The position numbers were made by a program, and so were the translations under genes. The notes under the pieces are model-generated. The model ran no database searches. It saw only the letters and a program-made list of their open reading frames with translations, and was not told where the DNA came from. From positions 1-6,561 of the forward strand of contig USOF01000068.1 of NCBI GenBank assembly GCA_900556285.1: 6,561 bases of DNA, read 5' to 3'. The DNA is from an uncultured Collinsella sp. GTDB lineage: Bacteria > Actinomycetota > Coriobacteriia > Coriobacteriales > Coriobacteriaceae. This document shows, in pieces, positions 1 through 4,398 of this stretch (positions are counted from its first letter, which is position 1; each line of letters starts with the position of its first letter).

Positions 1-42
1 CGCGTAAGATCGTCGGCAGCGTCAGATGTGTATAAGAGACAG
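1..42 (+). other. Illumina Nextera adapter (i5 index plus Read 1/mosaic end), non-genomic
   Basis: Positions 10-42 match the full 33-base Nextera Read 1 transposase adapter, ending in the 19-base Tn5 mosaic end AGATGTGTATAAGAGACAG (24-42). Positions 2-9 read GCGTAAGA, which I recall as the i5 index N517/S517, and base 1 fits the last C of the P5 primer. This is library DNA left on a contig end. It adds a false in-frame ATG at 26 and the false peptide MCIRDS in front of the EF-Tu fragment. Genomic sequence starts at about base 43. Confidence 0.97.
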
Positions 43-715
43 CCGTGGTTCTGCTCTCGGCGCCCTCAACGGCGAGGAGAAGTGGATGGACTCCATCCGC
101 GAGCTCATGAACGCTGTTGACGAGTACATCCCGACTCCTTCCCGTGACAACGAGAAGCCGTTCCTGATGGCTGTCGAGGACGTTATGACCATCTCCGGCC
201 GTGGCACCGTTGCTACCGGTCGTGTCGAGCGCGGTGAGCTTCGCCTCAACGACCCGGTCGAGATCGTCGGCATCAAGGATACCCAGAACACCGTCGTTAC
301 CGGTATCGAGATGTTCCGTAAGTCCATGGACTTCTGCGAGGCTGGCGACAACGTCGGTCTGCTGCTCCGCGGCATCAAGCGCGAGGACATCGAGCGCGGC
401 CAGGTTCTCTGCAAGCCCGGTTCGGTTACCCCGCACACCAAGTTCACCGGCGAGATCTACGTTCTGACCAAGGAGGAGGGCGGCCGTCACACCCCGTTCT
501 TCGATGGTTATCGTCCTCAGTTCTACTTCCGTACCACCGATGTTACCGGTACGGTCAAGCTGCCCGAGGGCACCGAGATGGCTATGCCTGGTGACCACAT
601 CACCATCGAGGGCGACCTCATTCACCCGATCGCCATGGAGGAGGGCCTGCGCTTCGCTATCCGCGAGGGTGGCCACACCGTCGGTTCGGGCATCGTCTCC
701 ACGATCATTGAGTAA
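43..715 (+). CDS. tuf: Elongation factor Tu, C-terminal part (5' end missing)
   Basis: EF-Tu is the GTPase that carries aminoacyl-tRNA to the ribosomal A site in the cytoplasm. About 224 residues of the usual roughly 400 remain. They run from the end of the G domain ([10 protein letters not shown]) through domain II (from [10 protein letters not shown], with [14 protein letters not shown] and GIEMFRK) and domain III ([51 protein letters not shown]) to the TAA stop at 713-715. The GTP-binding motifs are absent because the contig begins inside the gene after the adapter; base 43 is the last base of a split codon. The in-frame ATG at 26 is adapter sequence and not a start. A strong terminator follows, so tuf closes its transcription unit, probably the str operon as in related bacteria (inferred). 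Confidence 0.97.
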
Positions 716-744
716 ATTAGCTCTTTGATATAGCTGACTTAGAG

Positions 745-780
745 AGAACCCGGCACTTATAGGGTGCCGGGTTCTTTTCT
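745..780 (+). terminator. Intrinsic terminator of tuf
   Basis: A perfect 12-bp stem, AGAACCCGGCAC (745-756) with GTGCCGGGTTCT (764-775), encloses a 7-base loop and runs into TTTTCT. It lies 29 bases after the tuf stop. This is a textbook Rho-independent terminator and should insulate tuf from rpmG. Confidence 0.93.
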
Positions 781-848
781 ACGCGGGACTTGTTCCCTGA
801 CGATTGCGCTTCGCTCGCTCTTAAGCCGAGCGTGAGGGATCGATTAGA

Positions 849-897
849 TCTCGCTGGCTTCATTGATGTGTTCCAAATATGAATGGATCCAGCGAGA
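849..897. other. Long imperfect hairpin upstream of the rpmG promoter
   Basis: TCTCGCTGG (849-857) pairs perfectly with CCAGCGAGA (889-897). After a C/T mismatch the stem continues, TTCATT (859-864) with AATGGA (882-887) including one G-U, leaving a loop of about 17 bases. No T-run follows on the plus strand, so it is not an ordinary terminator. It sits 22 bases before the candidate -35 box. It could be a protein-binding inverted repeat, part of a small RNA, or a remnant; its role is unknown. Confidence 0.6.
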
Positions 898-919
898 ACC
901 AATTGATTCGAGGTTTTCA

Positions 920-947
920 TTGACAGCACTTACGTAGAGCTGATAAA
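920..947 (+). promoter_or_regulatory. Candidate sigma-70-type promoter for rpmG-trnW
   Basis: A perfect -35 hexamer TTGACA (920-925) is followed, after 16 bases, by GATAAA (942-947), which matches four of six -10 positions. It lies after the tuf terminator and about 47 bases before the rpmG start, where a promoter is needed. The weak last base of the -10 box keeps this tentative. Confidence 0.5.
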
Positions 948-994
948 GTACCAACTCGTGCCCGTACGGGGCGGAAATGAAAGGTTCAGGATAA

Positions 995-1144
995 ATGCGT
1001 ACTCTAGTTACTCTTGCGTGCACTGAGTGCAAGCGCCGCAACTATACGACCACCAAGAACAAGTCGAACATGCCTGATCGTATGGAGATCAAGAAGTATT
1101 GCCCCTGGTGCCGTCACCACACGCTGCACAAAGAGACTCGCTAG
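995..1144 (+). CDS. rpmG: 50S ribosomal protein L33, zinc-binding type
   Basis: A small basic protein of the large ribosomal subunit, located near the E site. The 49 residues begin [12 protein letters not shown] and end HHTLHKETR. Four cysteines in two CxxC pairs (C9/C12 and C36/C39) form the zinc ribbon of the 'C+' L33 class, as opposed to the zinc-free paralogue some bacteria make under zinc shortage. Length and the pattern CxxCKRRNY...KKYCPWCR are typical. The ATG at 995 is supported by purine-rich sequence just upstream (GAAAGG and CAGG) and by the canonical N-terminus. tRNA-Trp begins 13 bases after the TAG stop, so both are probably cut from one transcript. Confidence 0.97.
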   Translation: MRTLVTLACTECKRRNYTTTKNKSNMPDRMEIKKYCPWCRHHTLHKETR

Positions 1145-1157
1145 TCTCTAGTCACAT

Positions 1158-1233
1158 ACGCCAGTAGTTCAATTGGTAGAGCATCGGTCTCCAAAACCGA
1201 GTGTTGAGGGTTCGAGTCCTTCCTGGCGTGCCA
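1158..1233 (+). tRNA. trnW: tRNA-Trp, anticodon CCA
   Basis: A full cloverleaf of 76 bases can be drawn. The acceptor stem is ACGCCAG (1158-1164) with CTGGCGT (1223-1229). The D arm is GTTC/GAGC, the anticodon stem TCGGT/ACCGA around loop CTCCAAA, and the T arm GAGGG/CCTTC around TTCGAGT. The anticodon CCA is at 1191-1193, the discriminator is G1230, and the 3' CCA (1231-1233) is encoded. tRNA-Trp between rpmG and secE is a recurrent bacterial arrangement. Confidence 0.97.
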
Positions 1234-1242
1234 GTCATTATT

Positions 1243-1275
1243 CCGTAAGCTCCCACTTGGGGGCTTACGGTTTAC
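1243..1275 (+). terminator. Possible terminator or attenuator between tRNA-Trp and secE
   Basis: CCGTAAGCTCCC (1243-1254) pairs with GGGGGCTTACGG (1259-1270), 12 bp with one G-U and a 4-base loop. The following T-run is short (TTTACT), so termination may be partial. It starts 9 bases after the tRNA CCA end. It could give the tRNA precursor a 3' end and lower read-through into secE, or act as a processing signal. A TATAAG at 1281-1286 is a possible -10 box after it, but I see no good -35. Confidence 0.6.
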
Positions 1276-1309
1276 TCATGTATAAGCGCATTGCGCGGAG
1301 GTAACCCAA

Positions 1310-1648
1310 ATGGCCAACAAGAAGAACAAGAAGAAGGCTCAGCAGCCGGCACCTGCCAACAACGCTGCCGCCAACTCCAAGGTTGAGGCCAAGAAGGCCG
1401 TTGCCAAGAAGAACGAGAAGGCTGCGAAGTCCAAGAAGAACGAGAAGCCTGGTTTCTTCGCCCGCACCAAGAAGTATTTCGCTTCGGTCAAGTCCGAGAT
1501 GAAGCGTGTCACGTGGCCCGATAAGAAGGAGCTCGTGAACTACTCGGTCGTCGTTTGCGCTTCTCTGGTCGTCGTCGGCGTCGTCATCGCTCTGCTCGAT
1601 GCTGGCTTTGGCGAGGCTCTTGCTCTGTTCTCTGGATTGAGGGGCTAA
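1310..1648 (+). CDS. secE: Preprotein translocase subunit SecE
   Basis: SecE clamps SecY in the SecYEG channel that moves proteins across or into the inner membrane. The 112 residues have three parts. First is a Lys/Ala/Asn-rich, probably disordered cytoplasmic tail (1-46). Next is the conserved amphipathic helix and hinge (FFARTKKYFASVKSEMKRV, then TWPDKKEL at 68-75). Last is one transmembrane helix (about 78-97, rich in V, L and I), followed by a short C-terminus. The core matches the single-span SecE form; the polybasic tail makes it longer than the roughly 60-residue minimal proteins. The start has a strong GGAGGT (1297-1302) at 7-base spacing. nusG begins 3 bases after the stop, the classic secE-nusG pair. 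Confidence 0.95.
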   Translation: MANKKNKKKAQQPAPANNAAANSKVEAKKAVAKKNEKAAKSKKNEKPGFFARTKKYFASVKSEMKRVTWPDKKELVNYSVVVCASLVVVGVVIALLDAGFGEALALFSGLRG

Positions 1649-1651
1649 ACC

Positions 1652-2188
1652 ATGTCTAAGCGTTGGTACGTCGTTCACACTTACTCCGGATACGAGAACC
1701 GCGTAAAGTCCGATCTCGAGCATCGTATCGAGACCATGGGCATGCAGGACCGTATCTTTGATATCGAGATTCCTATGGAGCGCGTCACCGAGATCAAAGA
1801 GGGTGGCAAGCGTGAGACCAAGGATTCCAAGATCTTCCCGGGTTATGTCCTGGTCCGCATGGAGATGGATGACGATGCTTGGACGTGTGTTCGCAACACG
1901 CCCGGCGTCACCGGTTTCCTGGGCGGCAACGGTAAGCCCGCACCGCTTTCCCGCGACGAGTACAACAAGATGACTCGTCGTCCCGGTAAGGGCGATTCGC
2001 CCAAGCGCACCTCGGTTGATATTCAGGTCGGCACGTCCGTCCGCGTCACCGATGGCCCGCTTACCGACTTTGATGGCAAGGTCTCCGAGGTTAACACCGA
2101 GGCTGGCAAGCTCAAGGTCACGCTAATGATCTTTGGCCGCGAGACGCCGGTCGAGCTCGACTTTAACCAGGTCGCTGTCATCGCTTAA
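1652..2188 (+). CDS. nusG: Transcription termination/antitermination factor NusG
   Basis: NusG binds the RNA polymerase clamp and modulates elongation, pausing and Rho termination, and it can link polymerase to the ribosome. The 178 residues show the NGN domain (about 1-108; WYVVHTYSGYENRV at 5-18, FPGYVLVRMEM at 62-72, VRNTPGVTGFLG at 80-91). A Lys/Arg-rich linker (about 109-122) leads to the KOW domain (about 123-178; VRVTDGPLTDFDGKV, ending PVELDFNQVAVIA). Length is near the 181 residues of E. coli NusG. The GAGGGG at 1639-1644, inside the end of secE, gives 7-base spacing to the ATG, so the two genes are co-transcribed and probably translationally coupled. Confidence 0.97.
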   Translation: MSKRWYVVHTYSGYENRVKSDLEHRIETMGMQDRIFDIEIPMERVTEIKEGGKRETKDSKIFPGYVLVRMEMDDDAWTCVRNTPGVTGFLGGNGKPAPLSRDEYNKMTRRPGKGDSPKRTSVDIQVGTSVRVTDGPLTDFDGKVSEVNTEAGKLKVTLMIFGRETPVELDFNQVAVIA

Positions 2189-2308
2189 GTTTTCGTCCGT
2201 TCGCGCGAGCGTGCTTCTTCTGTGACTGCTCATCTCAGGAGTGCTTCTAACACGTGCGTGCTTACGATATAGCAAGTACTTCACACTCGTGATTCGAAAG
2301 GAATGACC
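2189..2308 (+). promoter_or_regulatory. rplK leader region, function uncertain
   Basis: This 120-base gap has no coding signal. GTGCTT recurs three times (2211, 2241, 2258). The last copy can pair with AAGTAC (2274-2279), extended by GTG/CAC, to make a hairpin before the rplK ribosome binding site. A short stem CGTTC/GAGCG (2198-2211) lacks a clean T-run. AT-rich hexamers near 2263-2273 (TACGAT, TATAGC) could be -10 boxes, but no matching -35 is clear. I see no L1-type GTGGGAGG motif here. Confidence 0.35.
2297..2302 (+). promoter_or_regulatory. Ribosome binding site that decides the rplK start
   Basis: AAAGGA lies 6 bases before the ATG at 2309 but directly touches an in-frame ATG at 2303. 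Only the downstream ATG has workable spacing, and it gives the family-typical N-terminus MAEKKV. Confidence 0.75.
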
Positions 2309-2737
2309 ATGGCTGAGAAGAAGGTTGCCAACGTCATTAAGCTCCAGATTCCTGCTGGTGCAGCTAACCCCGCTCCTCCCGTCGGCCCCGCCCTGGGCGC
2401 TGCTGGCGTGAACATCATGCAGTTCTGCCAGGCCTTTAACGCCGAGACGCAGGACAAGAAGGGCGACATCATCCCCGTTGAGATTTCTGTCTACGAGGAT
2501 AAGTCCTTCTCCTTCATCACCAAGACCCCGCCGGCGGCTCACCTCATCAAGAAGGAGCTGAACCTCAAGTCTGGTTCCGCTAAGCCCCAGGCCGACAAGG
2601 TTGGTCAGCTCTCCCAGGAGCAGCTCACCAAGATCGCCGAGATCAAGATGCCCGACCTCAATGCCAACGACATTGACGCCGCCAAGAAGATCATCGCCGG
2701 TACCGCCCGTTCCATGGGCGTCACCATCGCTGGGTAA
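2309..2737 (+). CDS. rplK: 50S ribosomal protein L11
   Basis: L11 binds the GTPase-associated region of 23S rRNA at the stalk base. It contacts elongation factors and is the target region of thiostrepton and of RelA activation. The protein is 142 residues, the same length as E. coli L11. The N-terminal domain (about 1-70) has [20 protein letters not shown] at 20-39. The [12 protein letters not shown] hinge (71-82) leads to the rRNA-binding C-terminal domain with KSGSAKP (87-93) and GTARSMGV (131-138). I chose the ATG at 2309 over an in-frame ATG six bases upstream because only it has proper spacing to AAAGGA. rplA follows after a 117-base structured gap. Confidence 0.97.
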   Translation: MAEKKVANVIKLQIPAGAANPAPPVGPALGAAGVNIMQFCQAFNAETQDKKGDIIPVEISVYEDKSFSFITKTPPAAHLIKKELNLKSGSAKPQADKVGQLSQEQLTKIAEIKMPDLNANDIDAAKKIIAGTARSMGVTIAG

Positions 2738-2755
2738 CGATTTCTTATGGTAACG

Positions 2756-2804
2756 ACGGGTGCTCCGACCGGGGTGCCCGTTAAATGTGTGCAATAGGGC
2801 ACAC
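2756..2804 (+). promoter_or_regulatory. Two tandem hairpins in the rplK-rplA spacer
   Basis: Hairpin one pairs ACGGGTGCTCC (2756-2766) with GGGGTGCCCGT (2771-2781), 11 bp with three G-U pairs around loop GACC. Hairpin two pairs GTGTGC (2787-2792) with GCACAC (2799-2804) around a 6-base loop. Neither has a terminator T-run. They stand directly before the L1-like site and may stabilise the rplK 3' end, cause pausing, or shape the leader fold. Confidence 0.5.
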
Positions 2805-2811
2805 GATACGA

Positions 2812-2841
2812 TGTGGGAGGGCTCACGCCCGTTTAACCACA
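2812..2841 (+). promoter_or_regulatory. Candidate L1-binding autoregulatory site before rplA
   Basis: TGTGG (2812-2816) pairs with CCACA (2837-2841), and GGGC (2819-2822) pairs with GCCC (2827-2830). An asymmetric internal loop separates them (GA on the 5' side, GTTTAA on the 3' side). The 5' strand reads GTGGGAGGGC, close to the GGTGGGAGGC of the L1 site in 23S rRNA. L1 is a known translational repressor of its own operon through mRNA sites that mimic that rRNA. The lower stem ends at the first base of the rplA Shine-Dalgarno AGGAGGT, so bound L1 would block ribosome access. Regulation is inferred. Confidence 0.65.
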
Positions 2842-2847
2842 GGAGGT
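2841..2847 (+). promoter_or_regulatory. Ribosome binding site that decides the rplA start
   Basis: A full AGGAGGT lies 7 bases before the ATG at 2855. The in-frame ATG at 2849 would leave only one base of spacing, so the start is 2855. The site touches the closing stem of the candidate L1-binding hairpin. Confidence 0.85.
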
Positions 2848-2854
2848 AATGCAC

Positions 2855-3562
2855 ATGGCTAAGCATGGTAAGAGCTATAACGCCGCTGCCGAGAAGATCG
2901 ACCGCGCCACGCTCTACACCCCCCTTCAGGCTGCCAAGCTCATCAAGGAGCTCGACACCGCCAAGTTCGACGAGACCGTCGAGGCCCACTTCCGTCTGGG
3001 CATCGATACTCGTAAGGCTGACCAGAACATCCGTGGTTCCATCTCCCTGCCCCACGGCACCGGCAAGACCGTTCGTGTTGCCGTCTTCGCCGAGGGCGAG
3101 AAGGCCCGCGAGGCTGAGGCTGCCGGCGCCGACATCATTGGTTCCGACGAGCTCGTCGCCCAGATTCAGAAGGGCGAGATCAACTTCGACGCCGCTATCG
3201 CTACGCCGAACATGATGGCCAAGGTTGGCCGCATCGGTAAGATCCTTGGTCCCCGTGGTCTCATGCCGAACCCCAAACTCGGCACTGTGACCATGGACGT
3301 CGCCAAGATGGTCTCCGAGCTCAAGGCTGGCCGCGTTGAGTACCGCGCAGACCGCTACGGCATCTGCCACGTGCCCCTGGGTAAGAAGTCCTTCTCTGAG
3401 CAGCAGCTCGTCGAGAACTACGCTGCCCTGTACACCGAGATCCTGCGCGTCAAGCCCTCTTCTGCTAAGGGCAAGTACGTCAAGTCCATCTCCGTGTCTT
3501 CCACCATGGGCCCTGGCGTCAAGGTCGATCCCGCTGTCCAGCGTGACTTCCTGGCTGAGTAA
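2855..3562 (+). CDS. rplA: 50S ribosomal protein L1
   Basis: L1 forms the mobile stalk beside the ribosomal E site, helps release deacylated tRNA, and represses translation of its own operon. The protein has 235 residues (234 in E. coli), starting [15 protein letters not shown]. Domain I is formed by the two ends of the chain, and domain II is the middle part. The L1 signature [17 protein letters not shown] is at 124-140, followed by KLGTV. The C-terminal [11 protein letters not shown] (216-226) is also typical. The start at 2855 rests on AGGAGGT at 7-base spacing. A long terminator follows 36 bases after the stop, so rplK-rplA is closed here and rplJ-rplL do not follow directly. Confidence 0.97.
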   Translation: MAKHGKSYNAAAEKIDRATLYTPLQAAKLIKELDTAKFDETVEAHFRLGIDTRKADQNIRGSISLPHGTGKTVRVAVFAEGEKAREAEAAGADIIGSDELVAQIQKGEINFDAAIATPNMMAKVGRIGKILGPRGLMPNPKLGTVTMDVAKMVSELKAGRVEYRADRYGICHVPLGKKSFSEQQLVENYAALYTEILRVKPSSAKGKYVKSISVSSTMGPGVKVDPAVQRDFLAE

Positions 3563-3598
3563 CTGCTAGTTACTGCCTGAGTACAGCAAGCATTGCTA

Positions 3599-3637
3599 AA
3601 GAAACCCGGTTCTGCCTTTTGCAGGACCGGGTTTCTT
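3599..3637 (+). terminator. Intrinsic terminator of rplK-rplA
   Basis: AAGAAACCCGGTTCTGC (3599-3615) pairs with GCAGGACCGGGTTTCTT (3621-3637), 17 bp with one T-G pair and a 5-base loop. The descending arm ends in TTTCTT. Read on the minus strand the arm ends in TTTCTTT, so it could also serve as a back-up terminator for the convergent operon. Confidence 0.9.
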
Positions 3638-3648
3638 GCTATCGCGTC

Positions 3649-3686
3649 AAAAGCACCACAAAGGGGACAGTGTCCTCTTTGTGGTG
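3649..3686 (-). terminator. Probable terminator of the minus-strand operon, formed by the repeat
   Basis: On the minus strand the 15-bp palindrome of the repeat (3654-3686) is followed by CTTTTGA (T-run at 3652-3649). It begins one base past the phosphoesterase stop codon. Stem, position and T-run fit intrinsic termination, although the T-run is short. Confidence 0.6.
3654..3686. repeat. Palindromic repeat, copy A (REP-like)
   Basis: CACCACAAAGGGGAC (3654-3668) pairs with GTCCTCTTTGTGGTG (3672-3686), 15 bp with one G-T pair and a 3-base loop. The 17 bases CACCACAAAGGGGACAG (3654-3670) occur as their exact reverse complement in copy B at 6386-6402. Dispersed palindromes of this kind are often REP/RAYT-type or IS200-related. 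Genome-wide copy number cannot be judged from one window. Confidence 0.8.
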
Positions 3687-3687
3687 G

Positions 3688-4398
3688 TTACCAGGGTGTT
3701 CTGGCCGTTGAGGACTCGATGGCTTCGTGGCGTTTGAGCTCGCGGCGCATGGTTTGTGAGTTGAGCCAGGCTGCTTGCCAGCCGCGGATGGGGTAGTGCG
3801 TCTGGTCGAGCTCAAACTGCGTATAGCCGCAGGCGTTGATGATCGTCGTTCCACACACATGCTGACGCTCGCGCTGAAAATCGCAACCGTAGCTTTGGTG
3901 CACATGTCCGTGCACCATGTAGTCGGGATTCCAGGATTCGAGTGCTGTGTTAAAGCATTCGAATCCTCGATGCGGCAGATCGTCCAGATCACCCATACCG
4001 GCGGCGGGTGCATGGGTAAGCAGAATGTCGCACCCGCCGACCATCCTAACCTTACGCGACAGCTTACGCATGCGCTTGGACATCTCGCGTTCGGTGTACA
4101 TGTTGGCGCCGTCGCGATAACGCATGGACCCGCCAAGGCCCGCAATGCGAATCCCTCGGTACGTGTACACGCTGTCTTCCACGCAGATACATCCGCCCGG
4201 TGCATGACGTGCGTAGCGGTCATCGTGATTGCCGCGCACGTAGATGAGCGGTTTGTTGATGACCGTAACCAAAAACTCAAGATAGTCCGGGTCCAGATCG
4301 CCGGCGGACAAAATCAGGTCGACTCCCTCAAAGCGTTCCTTGCGAAAGCACTCCCAAAGGCATCGTTCTTCGGTATCGGCTATTGCAAGGATTTTCAT
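3688..4398 (-). CDS. Calcineurin-like metallophosphoesterase
   Basis: Predicted cytoplasmic phosphoesterase using two metal ions, 236 residues, no signal peptide. Motifs in order are D8-T-E10 (in the place of the usual DxH), GD (33-34), GNHDD (56-60), GLGGSMRY (88-94 and onward), THAP (128-131) and GHVHQSYG (164-171), then a last strand TTIINACGY (184-192). The motif set resembles a Clostridia/Actinobacteria family with IADTE-like N-termini; the substrate is unknown to me. Its ATG overlaps the stop of the upstream BMP gene as ATGA and has no clear Shine-Dalgarno, so translation is probably coupled. The TAA stop abuts repeat copy A, and the last 30 or so residues look unconserved. Confidence 0.88.
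   Translation of the reverse strand: MKILAIADTEERCLWECFRKERFEGVDLILSAGDLDPDYLEFLVTVINKPLIYVRGNHDDRYARHAPGGCICVEDSVYTYRGIRIAGLGGSMRYRDGANMYTEREMSKRMRKLSRKVRMVGGCDILLTHAPAAGMGDLDDLPHRGFECFNTALESWNPDYMVHGHVHQSYGCDFQRERQHVCGTTIINACGYTQFELDQTHYPIRGWQAAWLNSQTMRRELKRHEAIESSTARTPW

Larger units (their letters stand above)
781..994. other. tuf-rpmG spacer with no gene
   Basis: I see no convincing coding sequence here on either strand. The first part can fold as a weak nested hairpin: CGCTCG pairs with CGAGCG inside an outer TCCCT/AGGGA pair, roughly 794-839. The middle holds the strong hairpin listed at 849-897. The end holds the candidate rpmG promoter and ribosome binding site. Short minus-strand frames across this stretch overlap the rpmG antisense and resemble no family I know. 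Confidence 0.6.

Noticed and set aside
26..42. ATG at 26 as the start of the EF-Tu fragment (MCIRDS...)
   Set aside because: These codons are adapter sequence; true tuf sequence begins near base 43 and is truncated.
717..1041. Two minus-strand open frames of 65-70 codons across the tuf-rpmG spacer
   Set aside because: They overlap each other, the tuf terminator and the rpmG antisense, and resemble no known protein.
2198..2220. Terminator after nusG (CGTTC/GAGCG stem followed by TGCTTCTTC)
   Set aside because: The stem is only 5 bp with one G-T pair and the T-run is broken by C; read-through into rplK is more likely.
2123..3370. 415-codon minus-strand open frame opposite rplK and rplA
   Set aside because: It is a shadow of well-identified ribosomal protein genes; long antisense frames are common in high-GC DNA.
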